DNA of 64,000 nucleotides, taken from positions 7,130,001 to 7,194,000 of the forward strand of contig NC_064212.1 in assembly GCF_023101765.2 (NCBI RefSeq). The letters run 5' to 3'. The position numbers and the translations under genes are program-made. Shown here in pieces: positions 1 to 9,971 of this stretch. The stretch's first letter is position 1; every line of letters begins with the position of its first letter. This DNA comes from Spodoptera frugiperda. Lineage: Eukaryota; Arthropoda; Insecta; Lepidoptera; Noctuidae. The notes beneath the pieces are model-generated. The model saw only the letters and a program-made list of their open reading frames with translations, ran no database searches and had not been told where the DNA came from.

Positions 1-741
1 AAGGTCGAGGATAACTTGCCAAAAGTTAACAGAGATTTGGCGTCTAAACTTATGGATGACAGCGGAAGAAAGAAGAAACAGACTACTAATCTGCTCAAAG
101 ATGATCGATTTAAGGTAAAAATGATACTACCAGTTGTCAAGCTTAATTCTAATATAAATCAATAATAGGGCAAAGCTCTGTCGTAATTATTAATGCATCT
201 GATTGGTGGCACCACTGCACTGTCTTAAGTGAAAGTATTTTTCACAAATTTCTTTTCTTTTCCCCAGGCTCTGTTTGAAAATCCTGACTTTGAAGTGGAT
301 AGAGAAGCTGAGGAATATCGCCTACTCAATCCAGTTTTATCTAGGCTCGATAAAAACAAAGACAAGAAAATGGAAACCGAAACTTCAATGCAGGTAACAA
401 TTTCTACAAACACTATATGTATCTAAAATAGCTTCTGTCCCGAATTTCATACCGGTCCGTTCAGTCGTTTTGATTTGATTGAGTAACAAAAATACGCACA
501 AAATCTTTCGCATTTACGATAGACTCAAGCTAATTTTCATATTTCAATGTACAGAATTATCACTTCTACAGTTTTATTATATGTATAGAATTATAGATTA
601 AATAGTATAATTCTGTTTACAAAAGTAGACTATGTTTTTAACTTTCATTGTTAACAGGTGGAAGAAACGGACGAAAAGGATTCGGATATGGAACTGTATG
701 ATACTAGTGACGGCGACAGTTCAGATGAAGATCGAACATGA
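1..741 (+). pseudogene. NOL10: NOL10 copy A, 3' part only (window edge), C-terminally truncated
   Basis: Third copy of nucleolar protein 10, cut by the left edge. Three exons are visible: 1-114, 268-393 and 658-741, all with good splice sites. They carry the NUC153-type motif (DDRFK joined to ALFENPDFEVD) and the acidic stretch before the C-terminus. The frame ends in TGA at 739-741 directly after DEDRT, where the full copy C continues with WVKEVKKQ. It matches copy B with about ten single-base differences over 1.37 kb by eye, so the duplication is recent. Because the rest of the copy lies outside the window, I cannot say whether it still encodes a protein; if expressed it would lack about 110 residues of the basic tail. 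Confidence 0.85.
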
Positions 742-881
742 TGAATTTAGACATCTGTTTGTTAATGCTACCCAAGATATATGAATTATTACAAAGCAAA
801 TATGAATCGTATGTATTACAGACTTATGCATATTTTTTAAATATTTCCTACACAACACTCACAAATATTTTTGTTTTCTAG

Positions 882-1138
882 ATACATGCAATGTGGTTGC
901 AATGCTTTGAGGCTGATAGTGCGCAACTTCTCATCGGTAGTAAGAGCTAACGTAAGTGCTCCAGTACGTACGTTGGGTGTAGACATTCCTCGTGAGGAGC
1001 GGTATTCTAAATGTATGGCAGATACATCGGCTCCTGCTCGACGTACGAGCTTTTTTGCTCAAACGACAAACGCTTCAGGGACGCCTTGGAGCTGCCTTCA
1101 GAGATCTTCATAACCTAATGCAACAAGGTCTTGACTGA
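882..1138 (+). pseudogene. Katanin p80 (con80) last-exon fragment, frameshifted, copy A
   Basis: A stranded exon behind truncated NOL10. It has an intact 3' splice site (TTTTGTTTTCTAG at 869-881). It reads YMQCGCNALRLIVRNF, then GVDIPREERYSKCM, then changes frame. In the +1 frame it continues LLLDVRAFLLKRQTLQGR and AAFRDLHNLMQQGLD with a stop at 1136-1138. The pattern matches my memory of the C-terminal con80 domain of the katanin p80 subunit (KATNB1), which binds the p60 AAA ATPase. The single frameshift just after KCM makes it non-coding for that protein. In a NOL10-driven transcript it would lie in the 3' UTR. Identification is from memory of the family. Confidence 0.7.
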
Positions 1139-1310
1139 CATGCTTCTATTACATGTCAGACAAGTAAAACTTAGAACTGACAACTTATTTAACTTCCTAT
1201 ACTAGGTATTAATATTGTTTAATCTTCATAATATTTTCTCACCATTGACATAAGCAGATTTAGAACTAAAAGTCATACATACAATACAGCCACTTGTAAT
1301 ATTTATTAAC

Positions 1311-1316
1311 AATAAA
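1311..1316 (+). terminator. Poly(A) signal AATAAA of chimeric unit A
   Basis: AATAAA about 170 bp after the katanin-type stop codon. The same signal is at 5557-5562 in unit B. It probably came with the katanin last exon and could end transcripts of the truncated NOL10 copies. Confidence 0.45.
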
Positions 1317-1542
1317 AAATAATAATATCAGAAATATATTTTTTTATTTCAAACAACATTATTACACTTAATTAATTCGATTGTAGTACAGAAAATTTAA
1401 GTAATAAATTATTAAATAATTATAATCGCTCGAGAAATTTTCTTCGAAGACTCACGTATTAACGCGTGCACGCGTGTACTGGCGTGTCCGGTGTCGCTCG
1501 CTGAACGAATCAAATGAATATGCCTGTGCCGCTGTGCTCACT

Positions 1543-1551
1543 ATATAAAGC
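1543..1551 (+). promoter_or_regulatory. TATA-like box upstream of NOL10 copy B
   Basis: TATATAAAG in a 100-bp block that is unusually GC-rich for this region and is kept almost unchanged at 9224-9232 upstream of copy C. It lies about 750 bp before the start codon, so it may be a distant or unrelated promoter, or part of an old repeat. Confidence 0.25.
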
Positions 1552-2300
1552 CTCGTAGCACGGTACCCGCGCGCATGGTAATTTTTCTGACATTAGATAC
1601 CAGGCCTTTACATCGTCTAGATATGTGGTTTTTATTTTGCTGATAAGAGCAAAAAAAAGAAAAAAATGTACTGGGTTCACAATATAATACTAGTTCTTGC
1701 TTTTCATTTTTTTATTTAGTTGTCAAGTTGTACGTAGAAAAAAAGAACTTCTATTGATTAATTTATTATTATTTTAATTCTAATTTCATGTATTAAATCT
1801 TAATTCACGTTAATTTAACATACAAATAGTAATTAAATAATAATTTAATGTGCTAATAGTTCTGAAACATAATAAAAGTATAAACTGAGTAAAATAGATT
1901 TAAAATAAATAACTTTTTAAAAACAGATTTTTGAATGCGTTAATAAAACTTAATTTTTCCTATCAACATAAAGCGTGAGCCAATGATTTGTACAGCTCAT
2001 GTCGCAATCGGCATGAAGCAGTCTGCGCCCAAGTGGTGCAGAAGGGCGCCACACGAGTACACGACACGCCGTGAAACAACGACACACACAAAATACCATG
2101 TCCGCATTACTGCAGCACGTGTTATTTTTTATAGAGAACTGTCAACTGTCAATGTCAAATTCTTAGGCTAAATCAGTGAGGCGGAGTGGAAGTATAGTTA
2201 GTCAAAACAAAACGGCATGTTTTGATATGTGAAGAATAAATATAAGTTTTATTAACGTGAATTAAGATTTAATTGGTAGTAATTTGTTTGTAACAACAAA

Positions 2301-4987
2301 ATGCAGTTATCTGAAATTGACAACGTTAAAATTTACAATCTCAGTGTTGGAAAATCTCTACCTGATGTAAGTAAATACAGTTAATAACCTATGAAATACT
2401 CATTTTATTTGAATTTGTGTCCTTTACTAGTATTTTTTTTATTTGTAGTGGCTGACAGAAAGAAAAAAGCGTGCCTTACTCAAGAAAAATGTTGACCTCA
2501 GACGAAGAATTGAGCTAATTCAAGAGTTTGATATGCCAGGAGTGAGCACCACTATCAAAGTTTCCAAAGATGGACAGTATATAATGGCCACTGGCATTTA
2601 TAAACCAAGAATAAAATGCTATGATGTTAATAATCTATCCTTAAAATTTGAAAGATGTCTTGATTCTGAAGTTGTTACATTTGAAATATTAAGTGAGGAC
2701 TATTCTAAAGTAAGTTTTTAAATCTATAAATATTTATCCAACACACCATGTCTCTCAATATAATTATAAATTTAGATTGGTTTTATACAAAACTGACTGA
2801 ATGGTTCTTTTTTTAGATATTATTTTTGCAATGTGATCGGTATGTGGAATTCCATGTAGGACATGGTAGACATTATCGATTCAGAGTACCCCGATTTGGA
2901 AGAGATATAGCATATCATCGGCCATCATGTGATTTATTTGTTGTGGGTGCATCATCTGTAAGTTTATCATAATTCTTATGTTCCTTTAAACCATTAAACC
3001 AATGCATTTAATTGAATAATTACATATTTTTAAGCTACCTATACAAATTATTTTATTTTCAGGAAGTTTACAGATTGAATTTGGAAATAGGTCAATTTTT
3101 AGCCCCATATGTAACAAAGGCCAAAGAAATTAATTGTTGTGCTGTTAATGAGGAACATGGATTATTAATGCTTGGCACAGAATCTGGCCATGTAGAAGCA
3201 TGGGACCCTCGTACTAAATCAAGACAGGGAATATTAGATTGTGCTATGCATTGTACAGATTCAGAATACAGGTATGTAAAACTCATGTTAATCAAAGAAT
3301 TATGGTATTTATTTTTGCATTATATGAATTAAATTAAAATACTGATTTTGCTTTCTAGAAATGATAAATTGCCTGCCATAACTGCTGCCAAGTTTGATGG
3401 ACCTCTCAGGATGGGAGTAGGGACATCCACAGGCCATGTACTGTTATATGACATAAGATCAAGTAAACCACTCCTTGTAAAAGACCACATGAATGAAATA
3501 CCTATAAAAGTATTAGAATTCCATAAAACAATGAATTATGTTTATTCTATGGATTCAACTGTTGTTAAAATATGGGATAAAAATACAGTAAGTATATAGA
3601 TAGTTGCAAATGATGATTGAAAAAATAGGAATGTGACCATAGTAAAACAAAAATGTTATTTTTTTAGGGCAAGCAGTACACAAGCATAGAATCATCAGCA
3701 GATTTCAATGATTTATGTGTTATTCCAAACACAGGATTAAACTTGATGGCTGTTGAAGATCAAAAAATGCAGATATATTACATTCCCTCATTAGGTATGT
3801 ACCAACAGTTTTATTTAAACTTAATAACACTATAGATTTATAGATTCTTAAATATTTTTTTATAATTTTTTCAGGACCAGCACCTAGGTGGTGTGCTTTC
3901 TTGGATAACTTAACAGAAGAACTAGAAAGCTCTGCATCACAAACAGTTTATGATGACTATAAGTTCATCACTAAACAAGAGCTGGAATCATTAGGTCTTG
4001 ATCACTTGCTGGGTACAAATCTGTTACGAGCATACATGCATGGGTAAGTCTCAGATAAGTTTTTATTTTTCCAGATGATTGGAGATTTAAATTCTTTGTT
4101 ATTAATATAACACAAATATTCACAGATACTTTGTTGATGTGCGTTTATATAAGAGAGCGAAATCAATCGCGGATCCATTTGCATTTGAACAATATAAGAA
4201 ACGTAAGATCAGAGAAAAGATTGAGCAAGAGAGACCATCTAGACTAAAGGTCGAGGATAACTTGCCAAAAGTTAACAGAGATTTGGCGTCTAAACTTATG
4301 GATGACAGCGGAAGAAAGAAGAAACAGACTACTAATCTGCTCAAAGATGATCGATTTAAGGTAAAAATAATACTACCAGTTGTCAAGCTTAATTCTAATA
4401 TAAATCAATAATAGGGCGAAGCTCTGTCGTAATTATGAATGCATCTGATTGGTGGCACCACTGCACTGTCTTTAGTGAAAGTATTTTTCACAAATTTCTT
4501 TTCTTTTCCCCAGGCTCTGTTTGAAAATCCTGACTTTGAAGTGGATAGAGAATCTGAGGAATATCGCCTACTCAATCCAGTTTTATCTAGGCTCGATAAA
4601 AACAAAGACAAGAAAATGGAAACCGAAACTTCAATGCAGGTAACAATTTCTACAAACACTATATGTATCTAAAATAGCTTCTGTCCCGAATTTCATCCCG
4701 GTCCGTTCAGTCGTTTTGATTTGATTGAGTAACAAAAATACGCACAAAATCTTTCGCATTTACGATAGACTCAAGCTAATTTTCATATTTCAATGTACAG
4801 AATTATCACTTCTACAGTTTTATTATATGTATAGAATTATAAATTAAATAGTATAATTCTGTTTACAAAAGTAGACTATGTTTTTAACTTTCATTGTTAA
4901 CAGGTGGAAGAAACGGACGAAAAGGATTCGGATATGGAACTGTATGATACTAGTGACGGCGACAGTTCAGATGAAGATCGAACATGA
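2301..4987 (+). CDS. NOL10: NOL10 copy B, C-terminally truncated paralogue
   Basis: Ten exons: 2301-2366, 2449-2709, 2817-2957, 3063-3271, 3359-3587, 3668-3794, 3875-4043, 4126-4360, 4514-4639, 4904-4987. The total is 1647 nt, or 548 residues, with no internal stop. The N-terminal WD40 half and the NUC153 motif are complete and nearly identical to copy C (for example IKVSKDGQ against IRVSKDGQ, and RESEEY against REAEEY). Exon 10 ends in TGA right after DEDRT. About 110 C-terminal residues, rich in Lys and Arg, are therefore missing. Human NOL10 and yeast Enp2 belong to the small-subunit processome, and such basic tails often bind RNA or guide nucleolar location, so B may be a decoy, partly functional or dead. 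The start codon matches the conserved N-terminus (MQLSEIDNVKIYNLS). Confidence 0.8.
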
Positions 4988-5127
4988 TGAATTTAGACAT
5001 CTGTTTGTTAATGCTACCCAAGATATATGAATTATTACAAAGCAAATATGAATCGTATGTATTACAGACTTATGCATATTTTTTAAATATTTCCTACACA
5101 ACACTCACAAATATTTTTGTTTTCTAG

Positions 5128-5384
5128 ATACATGCAATGTGGTTGCAATGCTTTGAGGCTGATAGTGCGCAACTTCTCATCGGTAGTAAGAGCTAACGTA
5201 AGTGCTCCAGTACGTACGTTGGGTGTAGACATTCCTCGTGAGGAGCGGTATTCTAAATGTATGGCAGATACATCGGCTCCTGCTCGACGTACGAGCTTTT
5301 TTGCTCAAACGACAAACGCTTCAGGGACGCCTTGGAGCTGCCTTCAGAGATCTTCATAACCTAATGCAACAAGGTCTTGACTGA
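5128..5384 (+). pseudogene. Katanin p80 (con80) last-exon fragment, frameshifted, copy B
   Basis: Repeat of the copy A fragment (offset 4246) with the same acceptor site, the same frameshift after SKCM and the same stop of the restored frame at 5382-5384. The shared frameshift shows the lesion existed before the tandem duplication. Its own poly(A) signal is at 5557-5562. Confidence 0.7.
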
Positions 5385-5753
5385 CATGCTTCTATTACAT
5401 GTCAGACAAGTAAAACTTAGAACTGACAACTTATTTAACTTCCTATACTAGGTATTAATATTGTTTAATCTTCATAATATTTTCTCACCATTGACATAAG
5501 CAGATTTAGAACTAAAAATCATACATACAATTCAGCCACTTGTAATATTTACTAACAATAAAAAATAATAATATCAGAAATATATTTTTTTATTTCAAAC
5601 AACATTATTACACTTAATTTCCATATATTTATTTAAAACACTCTAAAATTATATTTTTAAACATTACTTATAAAAATAAAAAACAAAATAACATTTAAAA
5701 ATATAAAAATAGGAGCCGACCAGTAGCGGGAGCATGGTCCAAGCTACCGGTGG

Positions 5754-6176
5754 TTAGGGCTCCAAAGACAGAAACCTCCTCACAATACGTGCCGTTTCGA
5801 GGAGTACTGCCTTCTGCATCAGGCCCTTGATCCATCCGCCCAACCCCAGCCTTCTAAGGTGGTTGTCGAGGCTGTTGGGTATTAAACCGTTGGCCGACAC
5901 GACTATCGGCACAACGATAGCCGAATCCACATTCCACATGTCGACAACCTCGTGAGCCAAGTCAAGCTATTTTATTTGTTTATCTTTTTCAGCTTTCACG
6001 AGGTTCTCGTCATGAGGGATGGTGATATCGATTATCATCGTGCGGCGCGCTTGTCGGTCTATCACCACTATATCAGGTTTGTTGGCTACAATAGTCCTGT
6101 CAGTGATGATAGATCGATCCCAGTACAACGTGATATGGCCGTTTTCGAGAACTGGATCGGGCGCATACTTGTACAC
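5754..6176 (-). mobile_element. Non-LTR retrotransposon fragment (C-terminal RT/endonuclease region), broken
   Basis: On the minus strand the frame runs YAPDPVLENGHITLYWDRSI, then KPDIVVIDRQARRTMIIDI, then after one in-frame TAG AHEVVDMWNVDSAIVVPIVV and GGWIKGLMQKAVLLETARIV, ending RRFLSLEP and stop. This is a very common C-terminal piece of moth non-LTR polyproteins that databases label as R2-type or type-1 retrotransposable element. The piece starts abruptly near 6176, so it is 5'-truncated. The nonsense codon between the two halves shows it is dead. Exact clade not determined. Confidence 0.75.
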
Positions 6177-6690
6177 TTAATTAATTATTATGTCATCGAC
6201 TTACATCGAGTTCCTCGACAAACAATTACGTGAGCAAGCCGATAACATATTAATTAAATATGTTTCACGAAAGTTGTAATGAAATGTTATTACACTTTTC
6301 AAACATAACATCACATCAAAATGTCGTGGTGGTCCTACGGTCTGACTAAGACGCCTCTCATGCATGTGGAAACCTAAAAGTACAAGTAATGTGACTCTTA
6401 CGAGTTATATATGGTTATATGTACTTTTTAAGATTTTAGACAAAAGGTGAATAAAAACATCATGACACAATCTGAGCCTATAATTTCTAATTATAAGCTT
6501 GAAACCCGTATTGAGTGGTGATCACCCGTGGTGATTTATGCTCAAACAATAATCGTGATTTAATGATTAATGCTCAAGCATTACCTAATTATGGTTTAAT
6601 TAATTAATATATTTATTAAGTGGTGATTTACGTTTAAGCATTCATCGTGATAATTATAATGATTAATGCTTAAGTATTAATTACCACGCA
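6177..6690. other. Gene-free AT-rich spacer with two diverged copies of a short motif
   Basis: No coding signal. Around 6525-6590 and 6618-6680 a segment of about 60 bp recurs in diverged form (GTGGTGATTTA, then AAGCATT, then ATGATTAATGCT). It looks like a decayed local repeat. Confidence 0.4.
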
Positions 6691-6703
6691 CGGTTCTCCA
6701 ACA

Positions 6704-7008
6704 CTTGACTGCCTCGTTGGTCGAGTGGTCGCAAGTGCGACTGCCGAACAAAGGGTCTCGGGTTCGATTCCCGGGTCGGGCAAAGTATTACTGGGCTTTT
6801 TCGAATTTTCGAAAATTTCTCGGTAGTAGCACGGAGTCTGGAATTGTGTCCAGGATATGGCAATAGGCTCACCCCCTATTACATGGGACTTTAACAAAAA
6901 ATGGTGAAAAGTGGGTGTACATTGTATAGCGGCATTGCGTGCCGTAATGTGCACCTCTGCCTACCCCTTCGGGGATAAAAGGCGTGAAGTTGTGTGTAAG
7001 TTGTGTGT
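6704..7008 (+). mobile_element. tRNA-derived SINE, copy 1
   Basis: The element starts with a tRNA-like head containing a box A (TGGTCGAGTGG) and box B (GGTTCGATTCC) of the RNA polymerase III type. A unique body and a GT-rich tail follow. It is bounded by a 12-bp direct repeat GGTTCTCCAACA at 6692-6703 and 7009-7020, a target-site duplication. The same family is present in reverse at about 34985-35258 and 48313-48606. The body ORFs on the other strand are shadows. Confidence 0.85.
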
Positions 7009-7196
7009 GGTTCTCCAACAATGGCCACTTACAGGCTGTTCATGATGTTTGATCACACTTTTTAATTAAGAAGATGTAAAAACGCACTCTTCTCCTTAGT
7101 AAACAGAGTACACGTGATCAATGGACCATATCTTGAACGTGAGCAAGTGTGGTAATTACTCATTCCTTCTCAGTATGAGAAAATACCTTTTTTCAG

Positions 7197-7886
7197 ATTT
7201 ACAGGCTGGTGATGAATTAAGTACTGATACTGCCTATTCCTTGCGACTATTTATTGCCATCCTTGTTAAGCAAAAGCTGCAGAAAGTTGTAAATGAACAG
7301 CCTTTAACTTGTGGAAATCAAACACAGTCAATAAAGGTACCTAAATTAAACATACTGTCCTGATATAGTTCCAGACTGGAGAGCTCTCGAAGCGGTTTTG
7401 CAGTTTTCGAAAAACCAATGTTCTGCCCTATCCAACAACTGAACTATCTTAACCCTCGTATGCCAAATATAAGATAACAATAGAAAACATATTGTCTCAC
7501 ATGGATCTGCGTTTGGACACACAAAGGGTTAAGACTGTTTGCTCAGAAGTTTATGATAAATTTATTCTAAACGTTACTGCTGAACAAACGGCAGTAAGTA
7601 ACTAGTTCTCTATTGGGAACTACTGCAGTTTTGGTATACATACTTTCCTTTTCTTTCTTGGAGGGAGGGGACAGGATGTTATCACTAATAATACTACATA
7701 ACGTATTTCGTACATTGCGTGTTTTCGATCTATATGGAAATTAAAAGATATATATGAATATATCTCATAGCTCGTAAATCGCAAATTCAGAATTTGTAAT
7801 TTTTATTTTTGTAGACAAGACATATTCCACACTTTCAAGAGTTTCAAGTAAAATCGGATAAGGATAAAAACAATGAAGAATATTAA
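7197..7886 (+). CDS. Unrecognised 3'-terminal exon chain (partial gene or gene remnant)
   Basis: Three exon-like blocks in compatible phase. 7197-7336 has acceptor TTTTTTCAG and reads LQAGDELSTDTAYSLRL with IAILVKQKLQKVVNEQPL, ending before GTACCT. About 7533-7592 reads TVCSEVYDKFILNVTAEQTA before a GTAAGT donor. 7815-7886 has acceptor ATTTTTGTAG and reads TRHIPHFQEFQVKSDKDK with stop TAA. The last acceptor and the GTAAGT donor are strong; the acceptor of the middle block is weak. I see no 5' exons: a SINE and a duplication border lie just upstream, so the gene may have lost its start here. I do not recognise the family. Confidence 0.35.
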
Positions 7887-8117
7887 ATATAAAACGCCTA
7901 GTATTTTGCTTTCTTGTTTTATTAGTATATATACATATACCTTACATCGTAATTCTTAAAATATAATTGAATATGACTACATTATTTTTAAATAATATTT
8001 ACAATGTCATAACAAGAGTATCTACTTTAAGTATGAACACATAGTGTTCTTTGAATGCACGTTTATAATTACATTATACAATCTGTATAAAATAAATTGT
8101 GAACCATAATAATGAAG

Positions 8118-8543
8118 TCACAAATTATTTACTTTTTTTCTCTTGTTGTTAATTCCCTCACCATTAGGATTTTGGTTTTGTCTTTTTTTATTGAACTTGT
8201 TCATTTTCTTTGCCAAAATTTCATCTGATACATCTTTAACCATTTCACTGCTTGGTTGTTCATTTTTATCAGCATTTTCTAGCTCCATGAGCCTTTCAAT
8301 CTCTGGATTCATACCCTTGAATGATAGCCGGCCTTCAACCATCGTATCACAAAATATGAAACTTGATTCAGATATGAAATTACCAGACGCACTTCTCATT
8401 TCATTTGTAATTATATTGGAGTATAAACTGCTATGATCTTGAGTGTTTTCCATTTCCTTTTCTATTCTTTCTCTTGTTTTTTTCATGAATTTCATTTCCA
8501 GCACCGATTTGGGCAACTGTATCTTTTTAGTTTTCCCCGCCAT
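8118..8543 (-). CDS. MPHOSPH6: M-phase phosphoprotein 6 homologue (RNA exosome cofactor)
   Basis: Intronless frame of 141 residues. It shows the MPP6 family pattern: LPKSVLEMKFMKKTRERIEK near the N-terminus, then MVEGRLSFKGMNPEIERL, then DVSDEILAKKMNKF and a basic tail. Human MPP6 is 160 residues. MPP6 docks on the nuclear exosome and helps MTR4 and RRP6 finish the 3' end of 5.8S rRNA. I chose the internal ATG giving MAGKTKKIQLPKS because homologues start close to this motif; an in-frame ATG upstream would add about 14 residues. It lies 1.4 kb upstream of NOL10 copy C and points away from it. Confidence 0.85.
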   Translation of the reverse strand: MAGKTKKIQLPKSVLEMKFMKKTRERIEKEMENTQDHSSLYSNIITNEMRSASGNFISESSFIFCDTMVEGRLSFKGMNPEIERLMELENADKNEQPSSEMVKDVSDEILAKKMNKFNKKRQNQNPNGEGINNKRKKVNNL

Positions 8544-8799
8544 CGTATGTGTTATGTTATTATAATTCGTAGAATCTCTCCGCACTTTAGCTTTAACAAA
8601 AAATAATGTCTTTCACTTCCTTCAAAATTCACGTTTCATAACATAACCTATTTTATAAACAAAGTGCACGCACAAGAGTCAAAGTCAATTGTGACATAAA
8701 TAACACTAGAGTTACTAGACACTAGATATGTATGTAATAAATGTCGATATCGATAAACGAAACTTACTAATAATGCTAGATGTACACACACGGTATCTC
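8544..8799. other. MPP6 5' flank and border of the NOL10 duplication
   Basis: Short intergenic DNA. The sequence shared between the NOL10 B and C units begins at about 8798 (TCGATTGTAG). No gene seen. Confidence 0.5.
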
Positions 8800-8899
8800 G
8801 ATTGTAGTACAGAAAATTTAAGTAATAAAATTATTAAATAATTATAATCGCTCGAGAAATTTTCTTCGAAGACTCACGTATTAACGTGTGGCGTGTACT

Positions 8900-9154
8900 T
8901 AGGGTTCCCAACTATACTGTTAAAAACAGTATTATACTGTTTTTCACTAAATTATACTTTTTACTGTTGAACAATAATAAAGTATACAAAATACTGTTTT
9001 CAAAATGCTTAACACTACACAGTGTTAAATGTTAGACGCTCACACATATTTTTTTAAAAAAAATAAAATACTGTTAATTTTTCTAAAATACTGTTTACTT
9101 TCCTTCTCAGACCTAAATATACTTTATTTCTTGTAAAAAAAGTTGGCAACCCTA
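8900..9154. mobile_element. hAT-like MITE with 8-bp target duplication
   Basis: A 255-bp AT-rich insertion with imperfect terminal inverted repeats, TAGGGTTCCCAACT at the left and TAGGGTTGCCAACT as the reverse complement of the right end. It is flanked by CGTGTACT at 8892-8899 and 9155-9162. Paralogous copy B has the uninterrupted site (CGTGTACTGGCGTGTCC), so the ends are exact. An 8-bp duplication and TAGGG termini fit the hAT superfamily. No coding capacity. Confidence 0.85.
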
Positions 9155-9223
9155 CGTGTACTGGCGTGTCCGGTGTCGCTCGCTGAACGAATCAAATGAA
9201 TATGCCTGTGCCGCTGTGCTCAC

Positions 9224-9232
9224 TATATAAAG
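9224..9232 (+). promoter_or_regulatory. TATA-like box upstream of NOL10 copy C
   Basis: Same TATATAAAG and surrounding block as at 1543-1551, about 740 bp before the copy C start codon. Its role is unproven. Confidence 0.25.
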
Positions 9233-9971
9233 CCTCGTAGCACGGTATCCGCGCGCATGGTAATTTTTCTGACATTAGATACCAGGCCTTTACATCGTCT
9301 AGATATGTGGTTTTTATTTTGCTGATAAGAGCAAAAAAAAGAAAAAAATGTAATATAATACCAGTTCTTGCTTTTCATTTTTTTATTTAGTTTTCAAGTT
9401 GTACGTAGAAAAAATGAACTTCTGTTAATTAATTTATTATTATTTTAATTCTAATTTCATGTATTAAATCTTAATTCACGTTAATTTAACATACAAATAG
9501 TAATTAAATAATAATTTAATGTGCTAATAGTTCTGAAACATAATAAAAGTATAAACTGAGTAAAATAGATTTAAAATAAATAATTTTTTAAAAACAGATT
9601 TTTGAATGCGTTAATAAAACTTAATTTTTCCTATCAACATAAAGCGTGAGCCAATGATTTGTACAGCTCATGTCGCAATCGGCATGAAGCAGTCTGCGCC
9701 TAAGTAGTGCAGAAGGGCGCCACACGAGTACACGACACGCCGTGAAACAACGACACACACAAAATACCATGTCCGCATTACTGCAGCACGTGTTATTTTT
9801 TATAGAGAACTGTCAACTGTCAATGTCAAATTCTTAGGCTAAATCAATGAGGCGGAGTGGAAGTATAGTCAGTCAAAACAAAACGGCGTGTTTTGATATG
9901 TGAAGAATGAATATAAGTTTTATTAACGTGAATTAAGATTTAATTGGTAGTAATTTGTTTGTAACAACAAA

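Larger units (their letters stand above)
1377..5618 (+). repeat. Tandem segmental-duplication unit B (NOL10 promoter + truncated NOL10 + katanin fragment)
   Basis: About 4.24 kb. Its 3' part (4247-5618) repeats 1-1372 head to tail. Its 5' part (1377-4984) repeats 8798-12718 of the full NOL10 locus. The left junction joins the katanin 3' flank (ending CACTTAATT) to the NOL10 upstream flank (starting TCGATTGTAG), with a few bases of AATT overlap. The order of events implied is that NOL10 with its upstream DNA was first fused to the katanin fragment, and the fusion was then duplicated in tandem. The 1139-2300 stretch holds only 3' flank, upstream flank and 5' UTR; I see no other gene there. Confidence 0.85.

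Noticed and set aside
225..413. Minus-strand ORF repeated three times near 225, 4405 and 12076
   Set aside because: Antisense of NOL10 exon 9 and its flanking introns.
6710..6785. Possible functional tRNA gene
   Set aside because: Only the box A and box B parts resemble a tRNA. It is the head of a SINE with target duplications, present three times, and no full cloverleaf is evident.
6670..6954. Minus-strand ORFs that look protein-like
   Set aside because: They are a reading of the SINE body; the same translation recurs in the other SINE copies.
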